Shown here piece by piece: positions 33,241 to 42,276 of a DNA stretch of 64,000 bases. The stretch is taken from the NCBI GenBank assembly GCA_963698015.1, contig OY969109.1, positions 992,001-1,056,000 on the forward strand, read 5' to 3'. Numbering within the stretch: position 1 is the first letter of the stretch; every line of letters begins with the position of its first letter. The stretch comes from VAXT01 sp963698015 (lineage in GTDB: Bacteria; Actinomycetota; Thermoleophilia; Gaiellales; Gaiellaceae). The notes under the pieces are model-generated. The model was not told where the DNA came from and searched no databases. It saw nothing but the letters and a program-made list of their open reading frames with translations. The position numbers were made by a program, and so were the translations under genes.

Positions 33241-35250
33241 TCAGCGGTCGCCGCCGGCTGGGCTGAGCTCGAAGATCCCGGCCGTGGATCCGCCGAGCAC
33301 GATCGCTCCGCCAGGCCACGGGACGGCCGCTGCGTCCGCGGTGGGTTCCGCCAGCGCGCCGGCTCGGGAGACTGCGCCGGTCCGCGGGTCGATGCGAAGG
33401 ATCTGCGCGCGCGCGGCTCCCGCCGGGCTTCGGCCGCCGATTAGGTAGAGCGCCGAGCCGATCGGGACGAGCGGCGCATGCGCTACCGGCTCGCGGAGGT
33501 GCCCGACCACCCGCACCTCACCCGAGCGCGGATCGACGGCGTAGACCTTGGCCTGCTCGCCGGCGGGAGCGACTCCGCCGGCGACGTAGATCGTCCCACC
33601 AAGTGCGGTGACACCCGCGTACCGGAGGCCGACCGGCAGGCGTGCGGCCGTCGTCGTCGCCGTTCCAGGTCCGACTCGGAGCACTGCCGAGGCGAAACGG
33701 GACCCCGTGTAGCCGCCGATGAGGTACGTGCGGGTGCCGAGGCGCACCGCCTCGAGGTCGGAAAGCGGCTCGTCCAGGCGTCCAGCAGGGCGCGCCGCCC
33801 CGGTGGCAGGGTCGACGCGGATGACCGCGGCGCTCGAGACGGACTCGCCGCCGCCGAACAGGCCGATCCCCGCGCCGAACGGGGCGGCGGCCGCATCGTG
33901 CGTGGGCGTTGGCAGGCGACCGACGATCCGCATGTGGGACGGGCGGCCGAGCAGCACCTGATCGGAGGAGGTCCCAGCGACGAGCCCGCCCAGCGCGAGG
34001 ATGCGCCCGCCCGAGACGGCGACCGCGGACATGCGCGACGCGGGCTCGGGCAGGCTTCCAACCCGGCGCACGGACAGTCGCGGCGAGCGGTGCGGCGACG
34101 CTGAACGGACAGATGGGGCCGCGGCGGATTGAGCGGGGAGCAGGTCTAGCCCGTCGGGCTTCGACAGGTAGCCCGGGGCGGCCGAGGCGACGCCGAGATG
34201 GCCGTATTGCCACACGATTCGCTTCGTATGGGGATCGATCACGACGACGCGGTGATGCCAGTCGTCGGTCACGGCGATCATCCCGTTCGGCCAGCGCACG
34301 GCGAGAGAGGGCCGGTCGAGCGCTCCCAGGCCCGAGGTTGGTGCATACGTCCAGACGACGCGGCCGTCCGGGGTGAGAACGTCGACCCGGCCGGGCGTGT
34401 TGAAGCCGGCGACGAGCACGTTCCCGTCCGGAAGGAGCTGGGCGTCGGAGGGATACGAGGTTGGGGTTCGGATCGACCAACGGAGGCGCCTGTTTCGGTC
34501 GATGCGGTCGACGTAGCCGCCGATCTCGGTCACGAGAACGCCGCCGTCGGCGAGCGGGGTCGCGCCGTTGGGGGCGAGCAGCGAACGCGGCGGATCGTGC
34601 GCGCAACGCCCCGCGGAGCCGATCTCCCCGGCAATTCGACCGCCTGCGGTGAGTCGCAGAACGCGGCAGTTGCGGATGTCGGCGACCATCATCTGCCCGT
34701 TCGGGAGCTTGTACGCGTCGTCCGGGTTGGAGAGCTCGTCGGGCCCGGAGCCGGCCAATCCGGCGCGCCCGTAGGACCACGTGATCCGATGTCTGCGCAG
34801 CGAGATCAGGGCGATCTGCTGGTTGAACTCCTCGTTGGTCGAGATGCCTCTGTACCCGGGTGTGAAGAACGCATCGTCAGGGTCCTGGAACGATTGGCCG
34901 GGCCGCAGGTCGCCCGGCCTCGGGAAGCGCCAGACGATCCGCTTGTCGGGCGAGACGATGAGGATGCGGCCGTTGTTGCGGTCGGCGATCAGCAGATAGC
35001 CCGGCACCGGCCCGCGCCGCACGGGCGGGAGCCCGAGCGCACCGGCGGCCGGTGAGCGCGGGATGCGCCGGTGCGCGGCGGAGTGCTTCGCCGAGGTCGG
35101 GTGCGCCGCAGCCGGAGGCCGAGGCGCATCGTGCGCATTCGACGGGCGGCCGAGGAGCACCCAGGCCGCCGGGAGCGCGAGGAGAAGCGGCGCGAGTACC
35201 CACAGGTGCCGGCGGGCACGGCTCGGTCCGGCTCGACGCCGTTCGCGCAA
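33241..35250 (-). CDS. Membrane-anchored double beta-propeller protein
   Basis: 669 residues. N-terminal anchor (HLWVLAPLLLALPAAWVLL, about 15-33), a Pro/Ala/His linker, then one propeller of NHL/PQQ-like blades (about 80-370: GYLLIADRNNGRILIVSPD, NGQMMVADIRNCRVLRL, DGNVLVAGFNTPGRVDV) and a second of Kelch blades (about 395-660: ILALGGLVAG, TYLIGGYTGS, IYVAGGVAPAG, LYLIGGRSPAG). No catalytic motif is seen; such proteins bind ligands or act as secreted scaffolds. The start is a TTG, the only one available, so its first residues are uncertain. Confidence 0.8.
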   Translation of the reverse strand: MRERRRAGPSRARRHLWVLAPLLLALPAAWVLLGRPSNAHDAPRPPAAAHPTSAKHSAAHRRIPRSPAAGALGLPPVRRGPVPGYLLIADRNNGRILIVSPDKRIVWRFPRPGDLRPGQSFQDPDDAFFTPGYRGISTNEEFNQQIALISLRRHRITWSYGRAGLAGSGPDELSNPDDAYKLPNGQMMVADIRNCRVLRLTAGGRIAGEIGSAGRCAHDPPRSLLAPNGATPLADGGVLVTEIGGYVDRIDRNRRLRWSIRTPTSYPSDAQLLPDGNVLVAGFNTPGRVDVLTPDGRVVWTYAPTSGLGALDRPSLAVRWPNGMIAVTDDWHHRVVVIDPHTKRIVWQYGHLGVASAAPGYLSKPDGLDLLPAQSAAAPSVRSASPHRSPRLSVRRVGSLPEPASRMSAVAVSGGRILALGGLVAGTSSDQVLLGRPSHMRIVGRLPTPTHDAAAAPFGAGIGLFGGGESVSSAAVIRVDPATGAARPAGRLDEPLSDLEAVRLGTRTYLIGGYTGSRFASAVLRVGPGTATTTAARLPVGLRYAGVTALGGTIYVAGGVAPAGEQAKVYAVDPRSGEVRVVGHLREPVAHAPLVPIGSALYLIGGRSPAGAARAQILRIDPRTGAVSRAGALAEPTADAAAVPWPGGAIVLGGSTAGIFELSPAGGDR

Positions 35251-35498
35251 CCGATCAGCCCAACCAGCCGGTCAACGCAGCCAATCGTGCCACGGTTCGC
35301 CGAGGGACAAGAGGTTTGCAGCAAGGAGCGACAGGCTGCGTCGAGGCACGCACAGCGCGGACGGTAGCCGCCGAATATTGGAACTCGATGAGAGGCCGGG
35401 GCGGTCTGGCGGATTCGGCTCTTCTCTAACCCCCACCCTTACGCGGCAGCAGCACGCCACTTCCTTGGTCACACAGCAGCGCCGCCTGACCCCGGGGG

Positions 35499-37445
35499 CT
35501 AGGCGACGAGCTGCGCGTTGAGGTCCAGCTGCACCGACGCGAACGCCGCCACGACCTCAGGGTCGAACTGCGTCCCCGCGCAGCGGACGAGCTCGCTGAT
35601 CGCGTCCTCGGTATCCAGCTGCGGCGCATGCGGCCGCCTCGTCGTCATCGCGTCGAACGCGTCGCAGACCGAGATGATCCTCGCGCCGAGCGGAATCTCG
35701 GGCCCGGTCAGGCGGTCCGGATAGCCTTTCCCGTCCCAGCGCTCATGGCTCGCGCGGACGAGCTTCGCGGCGCCTCCGAAGTCGGGCGCGGCCGCGAGGA
35801 TGCGCTCCCCGATCAGCGGGTGGCGCTTCACGAACTCCCACTCGTCGCCGGTGAGCACGCCCGCCTTGCCGAGGATCTCGTCCGGGATCGCGAGCTTGCC
35901 GACGTCGTGCAGCTCGGCCGCCTGCCGGATCTTCGACAGCTCGTCGGGGGAAACGCGCAGCCTCCGCGCGACGGCCTCCGCCAGGTCGGCCACGTCTGTG
36001 AGGCGGCTCGCCGCGGTTGCAGGATGCCCGTCGCGCGCGATTTCGAGTGCGTCCACGGTCTCGACGGGAGCGCGGTGCCGCTGCTTGTGGAGGTACATAC
36101 GATGGTCGGCCATGCTCAGCGCCTCACTGAGCTGGCCCGCCTCCGACGGCATCAGCACGGCCCCGTACGAGCAGCTGACGGCGAAGCCCTCGCCTTCCTC
36201 CGTCAGCGCTGCAGCAGCGCGCATTGGCAGATCCTCAGGCGTGCCCTCCGTGACGCCGGCCAGGACGCAGAACTCGTCGCCCCCGAGCCTGTACGCACGA
36301 CCCTCGCCTTCGACCGCGGCACCGAGCCTGCCCGCGACGCGCGCGAGCAGCGCGTCACCCGCGGAGTGGCCGAACGAGTCGTTGTACGCCTTGAAGCCGT
36401 CGAGATCGAAGACGACGAGCCTGAAGGGCGCGGCGTCGTCCACGAGCGCCGCGTCGAGCTCGAGCATGAACCGGCGCCTGTTGCCGAGCCCGGTCAGCGC
36501 GTCCGTCAGAGCCTCTTCGCGGCTTGCGGCCAGTAGCTGCACGCGCTCGCGGAACGTGAGCACGGCGCGAACGATGACCGCGGCGATCGTCGCCGACGCA
36601 AGCACGGCCGCGAGCGTGTTGATGCGGACGAAGTGGTCGTAGACGAGCAGCAAGAGCCCGACGAGCGCGAAGGACGTCGGCAGCGTGAGCGCCTGCCAGC
36701 CCTCGTCGCGCACGCCCTCGAGCCTGCGGATCGGCTGCCAGGCCGAGCACGCGATCAGCGCCAGCGCCAGCGGCCAGCCGAGGTCGAGCACGCCGCCTTC
36801 TCTGTACGTCCCGGCCGCGGTCTCGTAGAGGTAGGCGCTGTCCACGAGCGCGAACACGGCGAACCCGACTGCGACGAAGGCCCAGGTGCGGTCGAACCTC
36901 CAGCCGGTGAGGGCGAACGTGGCCACGACGAGGGCGAGCAGGAGGACGTCGGCGAGCGGGTAGGCGAGGTTCGTGGCGATGACCAGCGTGCTACCGCCGG
37001 TCGTCTTCAGCACCTCGTCGAAGACGACGGCGGCCCCGAGCGCGGCCACGGCCAGCGAGGCGATCACCCCGTCGAGCCAGAGGTTGCCGCGGAAGCCCTG
37101 CATCCGCCTGCGCAGGAGCAGCGCCAGCGCGACGTAGCTCACCGGGTAGAACGCGAGGTAGAACGGGTCGGCCACCGACGGGATGGGCACGTCGGCCGTC
37201 GGGGAGAACGCGAAGAAGTAGTAGAGGTCGCCGATCGTCCACAGCGCGAGTGCGGTCCCTAGCAGGAGCCAGGGGAGCCGCTCCGCCCTCACCGCGAGGC
37301 CGCGCGCGAGGCACGCGAGCGACGCCGTGACCAGCAGTCCGTTGTAGATCCAGCTGTCGAAGAAGACGTCGACCGGCCCGTGGACATCGAGCAGCGCCTC
37401 GGCGCCGTAGAGCGCCGTGACCGCGAGTAGGCCGATGCACAGCAA
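35499..37445 (-). CDS. Membrane GGDEF plus HD-GYP cyclic-di-GMP protein
   Basis: 648 residues. About eight to nine membrane spans (1-300), a GGDEF domain (about 310-460) with an intact LGGDEFCV active site, and an HD-GYP domain (about 475-640) with HDVGKLAIPDEIL and HERWDGKGYPDRL. So it has both synthase and phosphodiesterase signatures for c-di-GMP; which one dominates cannot be told. An RxxD inhibitory site is not evident before GGDEF. The start is TTG at 37445. Divergent from the M23 gene. Confidence 0.9.
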   Translation of the reverse strand: MLCIGLLAVTALYGAEALLDVHGPVDVFFDSWIYNGLLVTASLACLARGLAVRAERLPWLLLGTALALWTIGDLYYFFAFSPTADVPIPSVADPFYLAFYPVSYVALALLLRRRMQGFRGNLWLDGVIASLAVAALGAAVVFDEVLKTTGGSTLVIATNLAYPLADVLLLALVVATFALTGWRFDRTWAFVAVGFAVFALVDSAYLYETAAGTYREGGVLDLGWPLALALIACSAWQPIRRLEGVRDEGWQALTLPTSFALVGLLLLVYDHFVRINTLAAVLASATIAAVIVRAVLTFRERVQLLAASREEALTDALTGLGNRRRFMLELDAALVDDAAPFRLVVFDLDGFKAYNDSFGHSAGDALLARVAGRLGAAVEGEGRAYRLGGDEFCVLAGVTEGTPEDLPMRAAAALTEEGEGFAVSCSYGAVLMPSEAGQLSEALSMADHRMYLHKQRHRAPVETVDALEIARDGHPATAASRLTDVADLAEAVARRLRVSPDELSKIRQAAELHDVGKLAIPDEILGKAGVLTGDEWEFVKRHPLIGERILAAAPDFGGAAKLVRASHERWDGKGYPDRLTGPEIPLGARIISVCDAFDAMTTRRPHAPQLDTEDAISELVRCAGTQFDPEVVAAFASVQLDLNAQLVA

Positions 37446-37568
37446 CCTGCCGATGCCGAAGATGCCCCGTGCACGGGGCCGCGAGAAGTGTGGGTGAAGC
37501 CGCAGAACTGCCCTCCGGTCGTCGAAAACGCCTGAATCGCACTATCACGCGTGTAGTCTCTTGCGGCG

Positions 37569-37627
37569 TCCCCCGTAGTGGGGATTCGATCCCTCGTTCT
37601 GATTCCCCCTTTTGGGGGATGGGAGGG
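37569..37627 (+). promoter_or_regulatory. Structured leader before the M23 gene
   Basis: Two short hairpins, TCCCC(CGTAGT)GGGGA at 37569-37584 and TCCCCC(TTTT)GGGGGA at 37604-37619, are followed directly by the Shine-Dalgarno GGGAGGG (37621-37627). The C-tracts and G-tracts of both hairpins and the SD can pair alternatively, so a switch in SD access is possible. Confidence 0.4.
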
Positions 37628-37633
37628 CCGCCA

Positions 37634-38512
37634 ATGGCACCGATGCAGGTCTCGATGAGAGCGTGGGTGGCGACTCTCGCAGTGCTCGGGCTCCTCGCGG
37701 CCTCCTTCGCGGGAGGCGCCTCCGGTGCAGGCAGCCCGAACGTGGCCGCACTTCAGGTCGGGCTCCGAACGCACGGGCTCTACCACGGGACGGTCGACGG
37801 CGTTCTCGGCCCGCGCACCGAGCGGGCGGTCATGCGGTTCCAGCGCCGAGCGGGCCTCTCCCCGGACGGCGTGATCGGAGCGCGCACGCGCAAGGCCTTC
37901 GGCCGGTATGGACGGCGGGGCCCGCTCGGGCGGAGAGCCCTGGCGATCGGCTGCCGCGGGTGGGACGTCGCGGCGCTCCAGTTCGCGCTGGCCTGGCACG
38001 GCTTCCCGTCGGCGGCTTTCGACGGCGTGCTCGGCGCGCACACCGACACGGCGCTACGGAAGTTCCAGCTGTGGGCCGGGCTCGACCCGGACGGAACCGC
38101 AGGCCCGTCGACGTACGCCGCTCTCAAGCGACCGGTGCCGCGCTCGCCGGTCAAGCTCCTGGCTCCGGTCGCCGGCCCCTACGGCGACCTGTACGGCCCG
38201 CGGGGGAATCGCTTCCATGCGGGCATCGACATTCTGGCCGCCAAGGGCACGCCCGTCGGTGCCGCCGCAGCCGGACGAGTCGTCTTCGCAGCAGTGGGTG
38301 AGGGGTTCGGCAAGCTCGTCGTGCTCGAGCATGCACACGGCATCAGGACCCGCTACGCGCACCTGTCGCGGATCACCGTTCGCGTCGGCCAGTACGTGAA
38401 GGCCCGCGCCAGCGTCGGCCTCGTGGGCGCGACGGGCGAGGCGACCGGCCCGCACCTCCATTTCGAAGTGCTGGTCCGCGGAGCGAATGTGGATCCCTTG
38501 TCCGCCCTGTAG
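37634..38512 (+). CDS. Secreted M23 peptidase with two peptidoglycan-binding domains
   Basis: 292 residues. Signal peptide (MRAWVATLAVLGLLAASFAGGA), two PG_binding_1 modules (about 36-90, VAALQVGLRTHGLYHGTVDG, and about 108-165, VAALQFALAWHGFPSAAFDG), then an M23/LytM domain with FHAGIDILAAKGTPV and GPHLHFEV supplying zinc ligands. It should cut cell-wall cross-links. The ATG at 37634 has a strong SD (GGGAGGG) 6 nt upstream. The TAG stop lies in a hairpin. Confidence 0.88.
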   Translation: MAPMQVSMRAWVATLAVLGLLAASFAGGASGAGSPNVAALQVGLRTHGLYHGTVDGVLGPRTERAVMRFQRRAGLSPDGVIGARTRKAFGRYGRRGPLGRRALAIGCRGWDVAALQFALAWHGFPSAAFDGVLGAHTDTALRKFQLWAGLDPDGTAGPSTYAALKRPVPRSPVKLLAPVAGPYGDLYGPRGNRFHAGIDILAAKGTPVGAAAAGRVVFAAVGEGFGKLVVLEHAHGIRTRYAHLSRITVRVGQYVKARASVGLVGATGEATGPHLHFEVLVRGANVDPLSAL

Positions 38513-38521
38513 GGCGGACAA
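38498..38521 (+). repeat. Hairpin over the stop codon of the M23 gene
   Basis: TTGTCCGCCC at 38498-38507 pairs perfectly with GGGCGGACAA at 38512-38521; the loop TGTA holds most of the stop codon. It could be an RNA terminator without T-run or a palindromic repeat. Confidence 0.6.
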
Positions 38522-38602
38522 AGGCAAAGCCCGCGCCGGCGGTCTCGCACTGGTACCCCGCGTGGGGCCTGTTACTAACTAGCAGGGGACCGGGCTGTTC
38601 AG

Positions 38603-38608
38603 TAGGCT
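38603..38608 (+). promoter_or_regulatory. -10 box of the cytochrome oxidase operon
   Basis: TAGGCT, 8 nt before the GTG at 38617. Confidence 0.45.
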
Positions 38609-38616
38609 CGCGCTCG

Positions 38617-39348
38617 GTGCGCAGGGGAGCAATCGTACGGCTCGTCGTGATCGCTCTGCTCGCGGCTGCGGCTGCAACCGCGGTCGCGATCTTCGTGCCG
38701 TGGCTGCCCCCGGTCCGGTCGAAGGAGGCCGAGCGGATCGACTTCGTCTTCTGGGTCGTGATCGGGATCTGCATCGCCGTGTTCGCGGTCGTCGCCGCGA
38801 TCACCATCTACTCGGTCATCACCTTCCGCGCGCGGCCGGACGACGACTCCGACGGGCCTCCGATCCACGGGCACACGGGCCTCGAGATCACCTGGACCGC
38901 GATTCCCGCGATACTCGTCACCATCATCGCGATCCTGAGCGCCATCGCGCTCGCCGAGAACGCCGACCTGAAGTCGAACCGGCTCAAGGTCGACGTCACG
39001 GCCCGCCAGTTCGCGTGGAGCTTCAAGTACCCGCAGTACGGAAACTTCGAGACGACCGAGCTCCGGCTCGAAGAGGGCCGCCAGGTCGAGCTCAACTTGA
39101 CCGCGCTCGACGTGATCCATTCGTTCTGGGTGCCGGAGTTCCGCCAGAAGCAGGATGCCGTTCCCGGAATCACGACGCACCTGCCGATCACGCCCACGAA
39201 AGTCGGCACGGACACGCTGATCTGCACCGAGCTCTGCGGGCTCGGACACGCGCTGATGCGCGCCAAGGTGATCGTGATGAGGCCCGCCGACTTCCAGCAA
39301 TGGGCACGGGCGCAGCAGCAGCAGGGATCCCAGGCAAGTGCGGGTTAG
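38617..39348 (+). CDS. ctaC: Cytochrome c oxidase subunit II
   Basis: 243 residues. Two N-terminal spans (about 8-28 and 43-66) and a periplasmic-side cupredoxin domain with ARQFAWSFKYPQY, the CuA site CTELCGLGHALM and the preceding His in LDVIHSFWVPEFRQKQD. It passes electrons from cytochrome c to subunit I. There is no fused cytochrome c domain, unlike many caa3 oxidases; the dihaem cytochrome at 43574 could serve instead. First gene of ctaC-ctaD-usp-ctaE-usp. Confidence 0.95.
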   Translation: MRRGAIVRLVVIALLAAAAATAVAIFVPWLPPVRSKEAERIDFVFWVVIGICIAVFAVVAAITIYSVITFRARPDDDSDGPPIHGHTGLEITWTAIPAILVTIIAILSAIALAENADLKSNRLKVDVTARQFAWSFKYPQYGNFETTELRLEEGRQVELNLTALDVIHSFWVPEFRQKQDAVPGITTHLPITPTKVGTDTLICTELCGLGHALMRAKVIVMRPADFQQWARAQQQQGSQASAG

Positions 39349-39360
39349 GGTGCCTCTCTC

Positions 39361-41301
39361 GTGACCGAGGTCGTCGACCAGACCCCGCAAGCCCCGCCCG
39401 CTCCGCCGCGGTCCAGGTGGCACCGGCTCCTGCTCGGCCCCGGTTTCATCCGCGCGGCCTGGATGACCGCCCTCTTCTTCGGGATCGGCTTCGGGCTCGT
39501 CGTCGGCCTGCGCTCGCTCGCCGGCTACGACCCGGCGGTCGACTGGCTGATCATCGTCACCGTCGCCGGGCTGATCACCGCGCCGCTCGGCTTCCTCGCC
39601 GGGATCGGCGCCTTCGACTACTGGGTCTACTACGCCCTCGGCTATCCGACGAGGCCCGAGGATCACTCCGGCCACGGCGCGCATAGCTGGAAGGACTACT
39701 TCCGGGTCAACACCGACCACAAGGTGATCGGCGTCCAGTACGTGGTGACGACGATCTTCTTCTTCCTCGCCGGCGGGCTGATGGCGATGATCTTCCGCGC
39801 CGAGCTGGCCAAGCCGGGGATGCAGTTCCTCGACAACCAGGAATACAACGGCCTGATCTCGGTGCACGCGGCGCTGATGATCTTCCTGTTCGTGATCCCG
39901 GCGTTCGCGGGCCTCGCCAACTTCGTGATCCCGCTGATGATCGGCGCGCCGGACATGGCTTTCCCGCGGCTGAACGCCCTCTCGTTCTGGCTGCTCCCGA
40001 TCGCCGGGATCATCATGCTCTCGAGCCTCGCCGTGCCGGGTGGAGCGTTCGGCGCCGGCTGGACGGGTTACGCGCCGTTATCCGTGGTCGGGACGGACGG
40101 CAACGTCTGGTTCAACATGGGCGTCCAGTGGGCCGGGGCCTCGTCGATCATGACCGCGCTCAACTTCCTGGTCACGATCATCACCATGCGCGCGCCGGGG
40201 ATGACCTTCTGGCGCATGCCGCTCCTCGTCTGGGCGAACTTCACGACATCGCTGCTCGTCGTGCTCGCGACCCCGTTCGTCGCCGGCTCGCAGTTCTTCG
40301 TCATGTTCGACCGGCTGATGCACACGAACTTCTTCAACTTCAACGAGGGCGGCTACGTCCTCGGGTACCAGCACATCTTCTGGTTCTACTCGCACCCGGC
40401 CGTCTACATCATGATGCTGCCCGGCTTCGGGATCGCCTCCGAGGTGATCTCCGTCTTCTCCCGGAAACCGATCTTCGGCTACCGCCTGATGGCGCTGTCG
40501 CTGTGCGCGATCCTCGTGCTCGGCTTCTCGGTCTGGGCGCACCACATGTTCGTCTCGGGCATGGCCTCGTGGCTCCGCGTCCCGATGATGGTGACGACGC
40601 TGCTGATCGCGGTGCCGACCGGGATCAAGGTCTTCTCGTGGCTGGCGACGACGTGGGAGGGGCGGATCCACTTAGCCACGCCCATGCTGTTCGCCCTCGG
40701 CTTCGTGTCGATGTTCGTGATCGGCGGCCTCTCCGGGATCATGCTCGGTGCGGTCCCGATCGACATCCACACGTCGGACACGTACTTCGTCGTCGCGCAC
40801 ATCCACTACGTGCTGTTAGGCGGCTCCCTCTTCACGATCTTCGCCGGGATCTACTACTGGTTCCCGAAGATGACCGGCCGCATGTACAACGAGCGGCTCG
40901 GGAAGCTGCACTTCTGGCTGACGTTCATCGGCTTCAACCTCACGTTCTTCCCGATGCACATCATCGGCGTCCAGGGAATGCCGAGGCGCGTCTCGGACTA
41001 CGACCCGCAGTTCAGCACCTGGAACATGATCATCTCGATCTCGTCGTTCTTCCTCGGCGCGTCGTTCGTGGTCTTCCTCTACAACGCGATCACGAGTTGG
41101 ATCCGCGGGCCGATCGCGGAGGCGAACCCGTGGCATGCGATGACGCTCGAGTGGCAGGTCTCCTCGCCGCCGCCGATCTTCAACTTCGACGAGATCCCGC
41201 AGATCGTCGGCGGGCCGTACGAGTACGGCGTCCCGGGAGCGCGGCACGCGGTCTTCAACGGAGCGCGTGAGCACGAGCTCGAGGAGGCGCGATCGCCGTG
41301 A
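39361..41301 (+). CDS. ctaD: Cytochrome c oxidase subunit I, A2 type
   Basis: 646 residues, longer than usual (about 530-570) because of an N-terminal extension with two additional spans (about 30-90). Ligands: His169 (low-spin haem), CuB His345 in YSHPAVY, His394-395, and His480/His482 in VVAHIHYVL. The YSHPAV motif instead of GHPEV marks an A2-type haem-copper oxidase, in which the D-channel Glu is replaced by a Tyr/Ser pair. It reduces O2 and pumps protons. GTG start; the stop overlaps the next gene (GTGA). Confidence 0.95.
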   Translation: MTEVVDQTPQAPPAPPRSRWHRLLLGPGFIRAAWMTALFFGIGFGLVVGLRSLAGYDPAVDWLIIVTVAGLITAPLGFLAGIGAFDYWVYYALGYPTRPEDHSGHGAHSWKDYFRVNTDHKVIGVQYVVTTIFFFLAGGLMAMIFRAELAKPGMQFLDNQEYNGLISVHAALMIFLFVIPAFAGLANFVIPLMIGAPDMAFPRLNALSFWLLPIAGIIMLSSLAVPGGAFGAGWTGYAPLSVVGTDGNVWFNMGVQWAGASSIMTALNFLVTIITMRAPGMTFWRMPLLVWANFTTSLLVVLATPFVAGSQFFVMFDRLMHTNFFNFNEGGYVLGYQHIFWFYSHPAVYIMMLPGFGIASEVISVFSRKPIFGYRLMALSLCAILVLGFSVWAHHMFVSGMASWLRVPMMVTTLLIAVPTGIKVFSWLATTWEGRIHLATPMLFALGFVSMFVIGGLSGIMLGAVPIDIHTSDTYFVVAHIHYVLLGGSLFTIFAGIYYWFPKMTGRMYNERLGKLHFWLTFIGFNLTFFPMHIIGVQGMPRRVSDYDPQFSTWNMIISISSFFLGASFVVFLYNAITSWIRGPIAEANPWHAMTLEWQVSSPPPIFNFDEIPQIVGGPYEYGVPGARHAVFNGAREHELEEARSP

Positions 41302-42113
41302 GCCACGTTCTCGTCGTCGCCAACGAGACGATGACCGGGCCGAGCCTGATCGAGGCGGTCCAGAGCCGGCACCCCGATCTCGTCACGGTGCTCGCGCCGA
41401 TCAGCAACCCGCACGCGGGCTATGTCGTCTACGAGGACACGCGCCGTGCGGCTGCGGGCCGGCGGCTCGAGCGCACGCTGACGAAGCTGCGCGAGGCCGG
41501 GATCCCCGCCCACGGGCTCGTCGTCGACTCGGATCCGGCCGACGCCGTGCGCGACGCGATCGCGATGCTCGAGCCGCGGCCGACCGAGGTCATCGTGTCG
41601 ACACACCCCGAGGAGAAGTCCGGCTGGCTGCGGCGCAAGGTGATCGACCGTGTCCGCGACGCAGCAGGGGGCCTGCCCGTCGAGCACGTCGTCGTCGACC
41701 TCAAGTCCGAGGGGGGCGAGGCAAATGTGCTCGTGATCGCGAACGAGACCGTCGTCGGCGATCCGCTCCTCGACCGGATCCGCGAGCGCGCGGCCCGCTC
41801 TCCGGCGAGCTTCCTGATCATCTGCCCGCAGAGCGATCCGACGAGCGCGGAGCATCCCGAGGCCGAACGGCGACTGAGGCGCGCCCTCGCCGTCCTGCGC
41901 GCCGAAGGGATCGACGCCCATGGCCAGGTGGCGCACCCGGATCCGTACACCGCGGCGATGCAGGCCATCCACGACGAGCGGATCGACGAGGTGATCGTCT
42001 CGACGTTCGCGCCCGAGCGCTCGCCCTGGATGAAGCGGAACCTCGTCCAGCGGCTGCACAACGAGTCGAAGCTCCCGGTGGAGCACGTCGTCCTCGAGGA
42101 GGCCCCGGTTTAG
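41298..42113 (+). CDS. Tandem USP-like protein in the oxidase operon
   Basis: 271 residues made of two similar halves. Each begins with VLVxANET (residues about 4-10 and 142-150), has a central pair of charged helices and ends in a strand-turn VIVST followed by an aromatic/basic helix and PVEHVV (about 96-130 and 230-268). The fold pattern (alternating beta/alpha, about 135 residues) resembles universal stress proteins, but the G-2x-G-9x-S/T nucleotide motif is missing. No signal peptide. It is translationally coupled to ctaD (GTGA), so a role in oxidase assembly or regulation is plausible but unproven. Confidence 0.65.
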   Translation: MSHVLVVANETMTGPSLIEAVQSRHPDLVTVLAPISNPHAGYVVYEDTRRAAAGRRLERTLTKLREAGIPAHGLVVDSDPADAVRDAIAMLEPRPTEVIVSTHPEEKSGWLRRKVIDRVRDAAGGLPVEHVVVDLKSEGGEANVLVIANETVVGDPLLDRIRERAARSPASFLIICPQSDPTSAEHPEAERRLRRALAVLRAEGIDAHGQVAHPDPYTAAMQAIHDERIDEVIVSTFAPERSPWMKRNLVQRLHNESKLPVEHVVLEEAPV

Positions 42114-42276
42114 TGGCCCTCCCGGCAATACACGCTGGCCTCTGGCCCGCGATCACGCGGCGCCAGAGCCCACCCTCCTCCTCACCAAGGTCTACGGACC
42201 TTGGCTCGTCGGAGTGCGGCCTCTGGCTTGGTGCTCGCGACCCAGAAACGCAGCAGCATCACCGGGAGGGCCACTG
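42111..42276 (+). promoter_or_regulatory. Structured RNA leader that sequesters the ctaE Shine-Dalgarno
   Basis: A perfect 14-bp inverted repeat, 42112-42125 against 42262-42275, encloses two strong hairpins: CTCTGGC-CCGCG(ATCA)CGCGG-c-GCCAGAG (42140-42168, one bulge) and CCAAGGTC(TACG)GACCTTGG (42185-42204, a UNCG-type tetraloop). The right outer arm contains GGGAGGG, the SD of ctaE, and G-U and U-A pairs could extend it to the AUG. The left arm starts within the stop codon of the upstream gene, so a ribosome ending there would keep the stem open. There is no coding alternative. Confidence 0.75.

Noticed and set aside
32863..35250. Integrated island at tRNA-Lys
   Set aside because: No integrase and no direct repeat of the tRNA 3' end was found downstream; only a GNAT remnant remains.
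37446..37633. c-di-AMP (ydaO) riboswitch ahead of the M23 gene
   Set aside because: A stretch like GGGTGAAGCCGCAG is present, but the other conserved blocks of that riboswitch are missing and the interval is too short.
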